From positions 1 through 64,000 of the forward strand of contig JAPLGO010000012.1 in assembly GCA_026390115.1 (NCBI GenBank): a DNA stretch of 64,000 nt, in the 5' to 3' direction. The first letter of the stretch is position 1. The number at the start of each line of letters is the position of its first letter. This DNA comes from Campylobacterales bacterium. GTDB taxonomy: Bacteria > Campylobacterota > Campylobacteria > Campylobacterales > Sulfurimonadaceae. The position numbers and the translations under genes were made by a program. Positions 17,277 through 25,596 of the stretch are shown here, one piece after another. Under the pieces are notes generated by a model that saw only the letters and a list, made by a program, of their open reading frames with translations, was not told where the DNA came from and did not search any database.

Positions 17277-17438
17277 TTAGTCAATAGGATTAAAATACTC
17301 CTTTTCAGCGCCGCATCCCGGGCAAACCCAATTATCAGGTAAATCTTCAAATGCAGTACCCGCAGGTATCCCATGCTTCTCATCACCAACTTCTGGGTTA
17401 TATACCCAACCGCAAAAAGCACATTTGTATTTTTTCAT
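17277..17438 (-). CDS. Rubredoxin
   Basis: Short iron protein of 53 residues. Both Fe-binding Cys pairs are present: [12 protein letters not shown] near the start and [13 protein letters not shown] near the end, with the usual [19 protein letters not shown] between. Rubredoxins carry single electrons, in many anaerobes and microaerophiles to oxygen- or peroxide-reducing enzymes. The gene is upstream of marR on the same strand, with a MarR-type palindrome in the gap. It is too short for many gene finders. Confidence 0.95.
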   Translation of the reverse strand: MKKYKCAFCGWVYNPEVGDEKHGIPAGTAFEDLPDNWVCPGCGAEKEYFNPID

Positions 17439-17466
17439 TTTTTATCCTTTGCTATTGATTTTACAC

Positions 17467-18000
17467 TTAAAGTATATCTTTTTTATCTGTTTTAGAGTTG
17501 GATGAACTTAGCATTTGTTTTAAAAAATCAGGTACATATTTAGATGTTTTTTCTGTATCTTTTGCTACTTTAACTGTTGATAAAATGTCTGAAGTAGAGA
17601 GTGATTGTTTGGTATTGTCTTTGAGTGCTTGTTCGGCTTTTTGTGCCTCCATCAAATCCTCCATCAGTTTTTTCTTAAAATCGTTCACCATTTTCTCAAT
17701 ATCCATTGGTTTCGTTGGATCGGCTTTTTGCTCTTCTAAAAGTTTTTGTCTGTATTTTTCAACAAGTGCATTAATCTTCTCTTCATTCAAATCTTTGAGA
17801 AATTCTGTAGCACCTTTTGTTTTTAAATCTTTTTTAAATTGAGCCAACTCAGCGTCACTATTATTTATTTCATCGCGTGTTTTATATGCAACGGTTGGAA
17901 ATAATCTGTTCATTACTTTGAGATACTCACTGTCAACACTTTTATCTTCTTTTGATAATTCGGTGTTGCTTGTAGAGTTTAAAAGAGAGGAAACTTGCAT
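17467..18000 (-). CDS. Unknown hydrophilic helical protein
   Basis: I do not recognise this protein of 177 residues. It has no signal peptide or membrane segment and is rich in Lys, Glu, Asp and Ser. Long helices are likely at about 45-135 (EKYRQKLLEEQKAD, NDFKKKLMEDLMEAQKAEQA). It lies 28 bases upstream of rubredoxin on the same strand. Codon use is like its neighbours, so it is likely a real gene. Confidence 0.65.
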   Translation of the reverse strand: MQVSSLLNSTSNTELSKEDKSVDSEYLKVMNRLFPTVAYKTRDEINNSDAELAQFKKDLKTKGATEFLKDLNEEKINALVEKYRQKLLEEQKADPTKPMDIEKMVNDFKKKLMEDLMEAQKAEQALKDNTKQSLSTSDILSTVKVAKDTEKTSKYVPDFLKQMLSSSNSKTDKKDIL

Positions 18001-18090
18001 TTGTAACTCCTAGTAGTGATACTTTATGTCAATTTTATCAGCAAAAAAAGTTCCATTTTATATACTAAATTTGCTCTGGAACAATAAATG

Positions 18091-18125
18091 CTTAGTTTAA
18101 ATATATTAAATATAATTAAACTAAG
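18091..18125. promoter_or_regulatory. Inverted repeat before the 46-residue gene
   Basis: CTTAGTTTAA (18091-18100) and TTAAACTAAG (18116-18125) form a perfect 10-bp inverted repeat with a 15-base A/T spacer, ending 9 bases before the small gene. The 25-bp centre spacing fits a dimeric or paired-site operator over the promoter. Confidence 0.4.
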
Positions 18126-18134
18126 GTTGGCAAA

Positions 18135-18275
18135 ATGAGTGCTTTTGATAAAATAGTAAAACAGATTAAAAACCCACCGCAAAGCGGACATGTTCTTGGA
18201 AATATTAAAAATATTAAAAGTTTGACACAAGCGAAAGATGAGATAGAGAAGATGTTAAAAACAAATAGTAAATAG
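18135..18275 (+). CDS. Small hypothetical protein (46 residues)
   Basis: ATG at 18135 follows AAGG 7 bases upstream. The product starts MSAFDKIVKQIKNPPQSGHV and ends as a Lys/Glu-rich helix (SLTQAKDEIEKMLKTNSK). It is basic and soluble, with no signal peptide. The ribosome site, balanced composition and upstream inverted repeat argue for a real gene; the function is unknown. Confidence 0.5.
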   Translation: MSAFDKIVKQIKNPPQSGHVLGNIKNIKSLTQAKDEIEKMLKTNSK

Positions 18276-18359
18276 ATTCGAGTAGAAAATATCATCGTAA
18301 ACCCTCTTCTTTACGCAGATTTATTTGCAGCCAATTTTTTTAAAATTTTTTAAATACAG

Positions 18360-18365
18360 TATAAT
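18360..18365 (+). promoter_or_regulatory. -10 box of the lipoprotein-dapE group
   Basis: A perfect TATAAT lies 28 bases before the lipoprotein start. Confidence 0.5.
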
Positions 18366-18392
18366 TTGCTCATTACAACATAGGAGAGTGAA

Positions 18393-18746
18393 TTGAAAAA
18401 ATTGGTATTTATTTGTGGTCTGGCAGTAGCGATTTTATTTACCGCATGCACGCAAGAGACACAAAATAAAATGGGCAGAAGTATCCAAAACTGGACTGGA
18501 ACCAACGGCGTTTTAGACATTTACATGGGTGAAAAGCTCGTTCAGAGATTTATAAAAATAGATAAACTCTCAACCGCAGATGCGACACAGGGCGAAAGTA
18601 GCAGAAATTACCGTTACGGCTACGGGTATCTGGATTTAAACTTCAACTACAAAGTGGATGAGGGTGAGAAAAAGCTCTATTTTGAGATTAGCGAATATTC
18701 AACTCCCTATATATTCTATGAAAATCCGGGTGTAGCGCAACCATGA
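18393..18746 (+). CDS. Small lipoprotein of unknown function
   Basis: Protein of 117 residues with a lipoprotein signal (KKLVFICGLAVAILFTAC; lipobox LFTAC). The mature part is short, Tyr-rich and beta-like (YRYGYGYLDLNFNYKVDEGE). The start is TTG, with GGAGAG 5 bases before it; an ATG does not fit. It overlaps dapE by 4 bases (ATGA), so translation is coupled. Confidence 0.75.
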   Translation: MKKLVFICGLAVAILFTACTQETQNKMGRSIQNWTGTNGVLDIYMGEKLVQRFIKIDKLSTADATQGESSRNYRYGYGYLDLNFNYKVDEGEKKLYFEISEYSTPYIFYENPGVAQP

Positions 18747-19840
18747 ACGTTATCGAACTTTTTAAATATATGATTGCCTGTAAAAGCGAAACTCCAGATG
18801 ACGGGGGGCTTTTGGAATTTATAGCTGCGTATCTGCCGGATTTCACCGCTGTTCGAGTGGATGTTGCGGATGTCAAAAATCTCTTTATCTACAAAAAATT
18901 CGGCGAAGGAGAGCATCTCTGCTTTGCAGGACATGTGGATGTTGTTCCCGCCGGAGACGGCTGGGATACAGACCCTTACGAAGCGGTAGAAAAAGAAGGA
19001 TATATTTACGGTCGTGGCACGCAGGATATGAAAAGTGGAGTGGCGGCTTTTGTTCAGGCAGTTAAAGAGGCCAAAAATTTCATTGGAACTTTGTCACTGT
19101 TGCTCACTTCGGACGAAGAGGGCGATGCAATAAACGGAACCGTGAAAGTTTTGGAATATCTCAAAGAAAACAACTTACTTCCAGATGCCGTAGTCGTGGC
19201 TGAACCTACATGCGAAGAGGAGTTTGGCGATGCAATCAAGGTGGGGCGAAGAGGCTCAATCAACGGCTATATCACAATTAAGGGGAAGCAGGGGCATGCA
19301 GCATATCCAGAGAAAGCTGTTAATCCTGTAAACCTGATTGCTCCAAGACTTGTAAACATGGCAGGAGTAGATTTGGACAGCGGCGATGCGTTTTTCAGCC
19401 CAAGTAAATTTGTTATAACTGATATAAGAGCGGGGATGCAGGTCACAAATGTAACCCCGAATGAGCTGAACATGATGTTTAATGTCCGCAACACTACTCT
19501 CACTTCGCAAAAAGAAGTGAGCGAGTTTGTAGCAAAAAATTTTGTCGGGCTTGATTACGAGCTTAAACTCTCGCAAGGCTCCTACCCGTTTCGCACAAAT
19601 ACAGAGACAAAACTTGTCCGCAACATCGACATGGCAATAGAAAAAATAACAGGATTAAAACCCCGCCACTCCACTGCAGGAGGAACAAGCGATGCGAGAT
19701 TTATAGCTCCTCTTGGCATATCTGTTATAGAATTCGGCGTAAAAAACGATACAATTCACTCTGTAAATGAGAGGACAACCCTCAAAGAGGTGGAAGATTT
19801 ACATGAAGTTTTCAAAATATTAATTGAGATGTGGAGTTAG
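18743..19840 (+). CDS. dapE: Succinyl-diaminopimelate desuccinylase
   Basis: Zn2+ amidohydrolase of 365 residues that removes succinate from N-succinyl-LL-diaminopimelate in lysine and cell-wall synthesis. M20 peptidase motifs are visible: CFAGHVDVVPAGDGWDTDP (metal His and Asp), GRGTQDMKSGVAAFV, LTSDEEGDA (catalytic Glu), RRGSINGYITIKGKQGHAAY and the late HSTAGGTSDARF. Length is normal. It is the second gene of the group. Confidence 0.95.
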   Translation: MNVIELFKYMIACKSETPDDGGLLEFIAAYLPDFTAVRVDVADVKNLFIYKKFGEGEHLCFAGHVDVVPAGDGWDTDPYEAVEKEGYIYGRGTQDMKSGVAAFVQAVKEAKNFIGTLSLLLTSDEEGDAINGTVKVLEYLKENNLLPDAVVVAEPTCEEEFGDAIKVGRRGSINGYITIKGKQGHAAYPEKAVNPVNLIAPRLVNMAGVDLDSGDAFFSPSKFVITDIRAGMQVTNVTPNELNMMFNVRNTTLTSQKEVSEFVAKNFVGLDYELKLSQGSYPFRTNTETKLVRNIDMAIEKITGLKPRHSTAGGTSDARFIAPLGISVIEFGVKNDTIHSVNERTTLKEVEDLHEVFKILIEMWS

Positions 19841-19847
19841 GAGATAG

Positions 19848-20243
19848 ATGAAATTTTTACTATTGGCAGCAATGCTTATTTCAACTCTTTTGAGTGCAGA
19901 GATTGATTGGATAAATGATTACAAAAAAGCCCTCTCTCAGGCAACTAAAGATAAGAAACAGCTCTACATACTCATAACATCAAGCAGTTGCGGATGGTGC
20001 AGAAAGTTTGAAAACACAACCCTCAAAGATGAAGCAGTTCTTAAACGATTGAAGCAAAAGTTTGTTCTTGTTCATGTGGATAAAGACATGGATGAATTAC
20101 CGGCAATGTTCAAAATGGAGAGAGTTCCAAGACACTATTTTGTGACTCCAAAAAGCGAAATAATCCACACATTTATGGGATACTGGAGCAGCGAGGATTT
20201 TAACTCGCTTTTGGATGATGTAGATCAAAAAATAAAAAAATAA
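19848..20243 (+). CDS. Periplasmic thioredoxin-like protein
   Basis: Protein of 131 residues with a signal peptide (KFLLLAAMLISTLLSA) and a thioredoxin fold. The active site SSSCGWCRKFE is Cys-Gly-Trp-Cys, as in the SoxW/thioredoxin_7 type. Later features are FVLVHVDKDMDELP and the cis-Pro loop VPRHYF. It may act as a disulphide reductase in the periplasm. It lies 7 bases after dapE. Confidence 0.85.
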   Translation: MKFLLLAAMLISTLLSAEIDWINDYKKALSQATKDKKQLYILITSSSCGWCRKFENTTLKDEAVLKRLKQKFVLVHVDKDMDELPAMFKMERVPRHYFVTPKSEIIHTFMGYWSSEDFNSLLDDVDQKIKK

Positions 20244-20255
20244 GGAAAAAAAATA

Positions 20256-20630
20256 ATGAAATTCGTACAAACAAACAGAGCGCCCTCGGCGATAGGACCA
20301 TACTCTCAGGCGGTTGTGGCAAACGGAATGGTATTCACTTCAGGGCAGATTGCACTCACACCGGAGGGTGTTATGCTTGAAAATGATGTGCTCATTCAGA
20401 CCAAACAGGTTTTAAAAAATCTGAGTGCTGTTTTAGAGGAGGCGGGAAGTTCTCTCGGCGATGTTTTAAAAACAACCATCTTTTTAGCAGATATGGATGA
20501 TTTCGCAGCGGTAAACGAGATATATGCAGAAGCTTTCGGATCACACAAACCGGCTCGTTCAACAGTGGCTGTAAAAACTTTGCCAAAAAATGCTTTGGTC
20601 GAAATAGATGCGGTGGCTTTGGTTAAATAA
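20256..20630 (+). CDS. ridA: RidA-family enamine/imine deaminase
   Basis: Protein of 124 residues, near-complete match to the RidA/YjgF pattern: APSAIGPYSQAVVANGMVFT, SGQIALTPEG, the Arg of PARSTVAVKTLPKNALVEID. It hydrolyses reactive 2-aminoacrylate and related enamines made by PLP enzymes. It is in the same run of + strand genes as dapE. Confidence 0.95.
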   Translation: MKFVQTNRAPSAIGPYSQAVVANGMVFTSGQIALTPEGVMLENDVLIQTKQVLKNLSAVLEEAGSSLGDVLKTTIFLADMDDFAAVNEIYAEAFGSHKPARSTVAVKTLPKNALVEIDAVALVK

Positions 20631-20668
20631 AATATTTCATTTTTTTGATAAAATTTTAAGGCTGATGA

Positions 20669-21799
20669 ATGAACAAAAATATTTACTATTTAGGATTTGT
20701 CAGTCTCTTTACCGATTTAGCCTCGGCCATGATAACTCCTATTTTGCCTATCTATATCGTATATGTCCTGCATGACTCCATTGACAAACTCGGTGTTGTT
20801 GTTGCCATGGCTACTTTTGTATCCTACTTCTTTAGAATACTCTTCGGATACCTGAGCGACAAATATCAAATTACAAAACCCTTTATTCTAGTTGGTTATC
20901 TCCTCTCCGCCATCACAAAACCGCTTTTTGCTTTTTCATCTTCCTTCGCGAATATCGCCATTTTACAGTCCACTGAGAGATTAGGCAAAGCGATAAGAAG
21001 CGCTCCAAAAGATACATTAATCTCCTACTATGTCAAAGAAAACGAGAGCGGAAAGACTTTTGGATTTCACAAAACCATGGACATTGGCGGAGAACTTTTG
21101 GGTGCAACCCTGATTTTTCTTATATTCTATTTTTATGGCGACAGCGTAGAGGTGTTCAAAAACATATTTTTACTCACTTTTATCCCCAGTCTGCTTGGTA
21201 TTTTAATCGTCTGGTTATTAGTAGAAGATTCAGAGCCCAAAATTGGAGCCGTGAAATATGAGTTTCAAAAGGCGGATTACAAACTTTTTCCTCTCTTGTT
21301 TAGCTACTTCTTCTTTATTTTCTTTATATTCAGTGATGCTTTTTTCATAATTATTGCAAAAGAGAGCGGCTATATCACGGCTTTTATTCCGCTCTTTGTG
21401 ATAGTTTTGACACTTACCCAAACGCTTTGCAGCTACTGTTTTGGTGTGATGAATGATAAAAAAAGCAGTGCATTTGTGCTGAAACTTTCTTACCTTTTCG
21501 GTATTTTCTCCATGGTGGCACTCATGTTCAATCTTTTATGGCTGGGATTTATATTTTTGGGAATATTCACAGTCTCCTCACTCAACGCAACAAGAAGTTA
21601 TATCTCAGCCAATGCAATAAATAAAGCCTCAATATACGGCATATTTTATGCAGGCATTGCATTTTTTAGCTCACTCGGCGCACTGACCGTCGGTTATATC
21701 TGGCAATATTTCGGGCAGAGCAATACCCTCTATTTCTCACTTTTCGGGATGACTTCAGTCTTCCTGATTTCTTTGTTAAATCATAAAACAGTACAATAA
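20669..21799 (+). CDS. Major facilitator superfamily transporter
   Basis: Membrane protein of 376 residues with about 11-12 hydrophobic segments. The MFS loop motif between helices 2 and 3 is seen as FGYLSDKYQITKPFILVGYL. ERLGKAIRSAPKDTLIS is typical for a group of drug-exporter-like MFS proteins. The substrate cannot be told. It lies 19 bases before the YbhG-like gene and may form one export operon with it. Confidence 0.87.
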   Translation: MNKNIYYLGFVSLFTDLASAMITPILPIYIVYVLHDSIDKLGVVVAMATFVSYFFRILFGYLSDKYQITKPFILVGYLLSAITKPLFAFSSSFANIAILQSTERLGKAIRSAPKDTLISYYVKENESGKTFGFHKTMDIGGELLGATLIFLIFYFYGDSVEVFKNIFLLTFIPSLLGILIVWLLVEDSEPKIGAVKYEFQKADYKLFPLLFSYFFFIFFIFSDAFFIIIAKESGYITAFIPLFVIVLTLTQTLCSYCFGVMNDKKSSAFVLKLSYLFGIFSMVALMFNLLWLGFIFLGIFTVSSLNATRSYISANAINKASIYGIFYAGIAFFSSLGALTVGYIWQYFGQSNTLYFSLFGMTSVFLISLLNHKTVQ

Positions 21800-21818
21800 A
21801 GCCAAACAAGGAGTTTTA

Positions 21819-22787
21819 ATGAGTAAATATTTTTTAATTGTTTTGATAATTGTAACACTTGGTGGCTGTTATAAAAAAGGGGAAGGAGAGGTTAAATTTT
21901 ACGGAAATATAGATGTAAGAACGGTCTCTTTGGCATTTGAAGTAGGCGGTAAGATTAATGCTGTCAACTTTGATGAGGGGCAGAAGGTTAAAAAGGGCGA
22001 TACCATTGCTACGATTGATGACGCACTTTATAAAGAGTATCTCAATCAGATAAATGCTCAAGTAGAGATGCAAAAAGCCCAGCTTCAAAAGCTTGAAAAG
22101 GGCTACAGAGCAGAGGAGATTGAAAAAGCAAAAGCTACCATGGAACAAAAAAAGGTTCTGTTGCAAAATGATAAAAATGCGTATTTGAGGTACGATAAGC
22201 TTTACAGATCAAACTCCATATCGCAAGAGAAGTTTGACGATGTAAAAACTGCGTATGAGAGTTCGAATGCGCTTTACATGTTTGCAAAAAACAGTTACGA
22301 ACTTCTACAAAACGGCTATGAGAAAGAGGATATTTTGGGGGCAAAAGCACAACTCGACTCTTTAATGGCACAAAAAAATCAGAGCAAGATACGACTGGAT
22401 AATACAACGCTCTATGCACCAGCAAACGGGACACTTTTGAGTAGAATATATGAAGTGGGTTCTATTGTTAATCCTTCGCAGGTGGTTGTTGAGATTGCAA
22501 AAGAGGATGAGTATTGGGTGAGAAGTTATATCTCCGAGAAATATTTGGGACTTATAAAACAGGGAATGAAAGCTTTGGTTTACACGGACGGAGGACAGAG
22601 TTACGAAGGTGTCGTGAGCTTTATCTCGCCTCTGGCTGAATTTACTCCAAAGAGCGTGCAGACCGAGGATTTGAGAACGGATTTGGTCTACAGATTCAGA
22701 ATTATTTTAAACGCACATGACGACAGGATAAAGCAGGGAATGCCGGTGACCATCAAGTTTCCTGAACTCAAATCAGATAAAAAATAA
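21819..22787 (+). CDS. ybhG: HlyD-type membrane fusion lipoprotein (YbhG-like)
   Basis: Periplasmic adaptor of 322 residues with a lipobox (IVTLGGC). A lipoyl half (VGGKINAVNFDEGQKVKKGD) is followed by a long helical hairpin (about 75-190), the second lipoyl half (LYAPANGTLLSRIYEVG) and a beta-barrel. With the following tandem ATPase and two ABC-2 permeases it matches the order ybhG-ybhF-ybhS-ybhR of E. coli, which exports drugs or cations. Confidence 0.88.
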   Translation: MSKYFLIVLIIVTLGGCYKKGEGEVKFYGNIDVRTVSLAFEVGGKINAVNFDEGQKVKKGDTIATIDDALYKEYLNQINAQVEMQKAQLQKLEKGYRAEEIEKAKATMEQKKVLLQNDKNAYLRYDKLYRSNSISQEKFDDVKTAYESSNALYMFAKNSYELLQNGYEKEDILGAKAQLDSLMAQKNQSKIRLDNTTLYAPANGTLLSRIYEVGSIVNPSQVVVEIAKEDEYWVRSYISEKYLGLIKQGMKALVYTDGGQSYEGVVSFISPLAEFTPKSVQTEDLRTDLVYRFRIILNAHDDRIKQGMPVTIKFPELKSDKK

Positions 22788-22796
22788 GTATTTCAG

Positions 22797-24497
22797 ATGC
22801 CCTTAGTAGTAGCGAAAAATCTGACAAAATTTTTTGAGAGTATCAAGGCTGTTGACGGCATTAATTTGAAGGTTTTGAGAGGAAAAATCACTGGGCTCGT
22901 AGGACCTGACGGTGCAGGAAAAACTACACTTATAAGGCTTATGGCAGGTTTGCTCATTCAAGATAACGGGGAGCTGAGTGTGCTTGGTCTGCACATGCCA
23001 AAAGATACCTTTGAAGTGCAGTCACTTATTGGGTACATGCCCCAAAAGTTCGGTCTCTATGAGGATTTGAGCGTAGAGGAGAATTTAAACCTCTATGCAA
23101 ACCTGCAATCCATTGACAAAAAAATCCAAGGACATAGAATAGATGAGCTTTTGGAGTTCACTTCACTGACTCCCTTTAAATCTTTTTTGGCTGGTGAACT
23201 TTCAGGCGGTATGAAGCAGAAGCTGGGGTTGGCATGTGCTTTGATTAAAAAACCGCAACTTCTGCTTTTGGATGAGCCTGGAGTAGGGGTTGACCCAATC
23301 TCAAGGCGTGAACTTTGGCGCATGGTAAAAGAGCTTATAAGTGAGGATGTAGGCGTTGTCTGGAGTACCGCGTATCTGGATGAAGCGTCACACTTTGATG
23401 ATGTAATACTGCTGAGCGAAGGGAAGATTCTTTTTCAGGGTAAGCCGAAAAAACTGACCGATACGATGCAGGGCAGAGTATTTAAAATAGTCGGAGATAT
23501 AAAAGACAAAAGAAAAACACTGAAGCTCTCTCTTTCACATGAAAGCGTGCGAGACGGCATAATTCTGGGCAATAAAATAAAACTCATCTGTGATGCAAAA
23601 GAGCATTTGCCGCGCCTTGAAGAGATAGAAGCGCAGAACTGCAGATACGAGGATGAAAACCCTAATTTTGAAGATGGTTTTATCAACATACTCGGCGGAA
23701 ATTTTGACGGAACCTCCGCTTTGGCAAACCAGATGCAGGAGACAACAATCACAAATCAGTTTTTCATAGAGGCAAAAAATCTCACTAAAAAGTTCGGTTC
23801 ATTTGTAGCTGCGGAGAGTGTGAATTTTGAGATAAAAAGAGGGGAGATATTCGGATTTCTGGGACCAAACGGAGCCGGAAAATCTACAACCTTTAAAATG
23901 CTTTGCGGACTTATGACTCCAACGAGCGGAATCTCCTATGTTTTGGGGCAAAGCCTTGAAAAATCATCCTATAAATCAAGGGCAAAAATCGGCTACATGT
24001 CTCAGAAATTCTCTCTTTACGGAGATATATCCGTACTTGAAAACTTGAGATTTTTTGCAGGTGTTTATGGATTAAAGGGAAAAATAAAAGAGAAAAAAAT
24101 AGCAGACATGTTAGATATTTTTGATTTGAAAAAGTATCAAAAAACGGCTTCAAAAAATCTGCCTTTGGGGTACAAACAGAGGCTCTCCTTGGCATGTGCG
24201 GTAATGCATGACCCGACAGTTCTCTTTTTGGATGAGCCGACCTCCGGCGTTGACCCAATCACAAGAAGAGAATTTTGGAACCACATTTATGCCATGGTGC
24301 AAAAAGGGATGACGATAATGGTTACAACCCATTTTATGGATGAGGCTGAGTATTGCGACCGCATTGCTTTGATTTACAAAGGAGTTTCTATAGCTTTGGG
24401 AACACCGCACTCCCTTATTGCTCAAGTTTCGGAAGATGCGACTATGGAAGAGGCATTTATAGAACTTATTAAAAGAAGTGACAATGGAAAGACCTAG
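22797..24497 (+). CDS. ybhF: Tandem ABC-transporter ATPase (YbhF-like)
   Basis: Single chain of 566 residues with two nucleotide-binding domains, as in YbhF. Domain 1 has Walker A GPDGAGKTT, signature LSGGMKQ and Walker B LLLDEPGVGVD. Domain 2 has Walker A GPNGAGKST, Walker B LFLDEPTSGVD and a changed signature LPLGYKQ in place of LSGGxxQ. The two ATP sites are thus unlike each other. It overlaps the next gene by 14 bases. Confidence 0.93.
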   Translation: MPLVVAKNLTKFFESIKAVDGINLKVLRGKITGLVGPDGAGKTTLIRLMAGLLIQDNGELSVLGLHMPKDTFEVQSLIGYMPQKFGLYEDLSVEENLNLYANLQSIDKKIQGHRIDELLEFTSLTPFKSFLAGELSGGMKQKLGLACALIKKPQLLLLDEPGVGVDPISRRELWRMVKELISEDVGVVWSTAYLDEASHFDDVILLSEGKILFQGKPKKLTDTMQGRVFKIVGDIKDKRKTLKLSLSHESVRDGIILGNKIKLICDAKEHLPRLEEIEAQNCRYEDENPNFEDGFINILGGNFDGTSALANQMQETTITNQFFIEAKNLTKKFGSFVAAESVNFEIKRGEIFGFLGPNGAGKSTTFKMLCGLMTPTSGISYVLGQSLEKSSYKSRAKIGYMSQKFSLYGDISVLENLRFFAGVYGLKGKIKEKKIADMLDIFDLKKYQKTASKNLPLGYKQRLSLACAVMHDPTVLFLDEPTSGVDPITRREFWNHIYAMVQKGMTIMVTTHFMDEAEYCDRIALIYKGVSIALGTPHSLIAQVSEDATMEEAFIELIKRSDNGKT

Positions 24498-25596
24498 AAG
24501 GTTCCGTGCACTTTTTTTAAAAGAAACTTTCCAAATCATAAGAGACCCAAGCTCGATTCTGATAGCGGTCTTTCTGCCTCTGATACTTCTTTTTTTAATG
24601 GGGTACGCAATATCGCTCGATTCAAAAAATATACCACTCGGCATCGTGGTGGAGCAGTCAAGCCGATATACTCAGAGTTTAGTGGACGCATTTAAGATGT
24701 CGCCCAGTTTTCATGTATATGAGGGCAAAAACAGAGAAGTATTTAACGAATCAATCCAAAGAGGCGATATCCGTTCCATCATCGTGATACCCTCTACTTT
24801 CGCAAAAGATTTGCTTACCAATTCAGTGAAAATACAAATCATAGCAGACGCTACAGAGCCGAACATTGCGGGATATGTGCAGAAATACAGCAGTGAAGTG
24901 TGGCAAAATTGGCTCTTACTAGAGGGATTTGACAAAAAAAGCGGCTCCACATTTGTTGAAGTAAACAGCAGATACTGGTTTAATGCACCGCTCTACAGCC
25001 GTTATTTTTTACTTTCAGGTTCTATCGCCATAATTCTGACTCTCATAGGCACACTCTTGACCGCACTTGTAGTCTCACGGGAGTGGGAGAGGGGAACAAT
25101 GGAAGCGATTATGTCCACTCCGATAACCATTGTCGAACTCCTTTTGGGAAAACTTTTTCCCTACTTTGTGCTTGGCATGGTATCGCTGCTAATTTGTGTG
25201 GCTATTACGATAGCTTGGTTTGAGGTGCCTTTTCGCGGCTCTTATTGGCTTTTGTTTGTCACATCGAGCATCTATCTTTTTCCGGCGCTCAGTCTCGGTC
25301 TGCTAATCTCTACTCTGGCTAAAAATCAGTTCGTAGCAGCACAGGCAGCTCTTATTGTCGGCTTCTTGCCTGCCTTTCTGCTCTCTGGCTTTCTTTTTCA
25401 AATCAGCTCTATGCCTTTATGGTTGCAGTACATTACACATTCTATACCTGCAAGATATTTTATAGAGATTTTACAGACGCTCTTTTTGGCAGGAGATATT
25501 TACGAGGTTATTATTCCAAATCTTTTAGCAATGCTTTTTATAGGTTCTCTCCTCTTTACAATCATTTTGAAAATCACAAGAAAAAGGCTCGACTGA
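24484..25596 (+). CDS. ybhS: ABC-2 type permease (YbhS-like)
   Basis: Membrane protein of 370 residues. Short N-terminal cytoplasmic part (RALFLKETFQIIRDPSSI), one membrane helix, a large periplasmic loop (about 45-175) and five C-terminal helices with the ABC-2 signature WERGTMEAIMSTPITIVELL. ATG at 24484 follows AAGAAG; a GTG two codons earlier is possible. It pairs with the next permease. Confidence 0.92.
   Translation: MERPRRFRALFLKETFQIIRDPSSILIAVFLPLILLFLMGYAISLDSKNIPLGIVVEQSSRYTQSLVDAFKMSPSFHVYEGKNREVFNESIQRGDIRSIIVIPSTFAKDLLTNSVKIQIIADATEPNIAGYVQKYSSEVWQNWLLLEGFDKKSGSTFVEVNSRYWFNAPLYSRYFLLSGSIAIILTLIGTLLTALVVSREWERGTMEAIMSTPITIVELLLGKLFPYFVLGMVSLLICVAITIAWFEVPFRGSYWLLFVTSSIYLFPALSLGLLISTLAKNQFVAAQAALIVGFLPAFLLSGFLFQISSMPLWLQYITHSIPARYFIEILQTLFLAGDIYEVIIPNLLAMLFIGSLLFTIILKITRKRLD

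Noticed and set aside
17201-17422. 73-codon hydrophobic minus-strand frame
   Set aside because: It overlaps the rubredoxin gene in another frame; rubredoxin has both Cys pairs and is clearly the real gene.
18024-18230. 68-codon minus-strand frame
   Set aside because: It covers the promoter and start of the small + strand gene at 18135, lacks a ribosome site and is rich in Phe and Ile as expected from A/T-rich reverse reading.
25419-25595. Longer N-terminus for the second YbhR-like permease
   Set aside because: The extra 59 codons lie over the end of the first permease gene, and the ATG at 25596 gives the normal family start.
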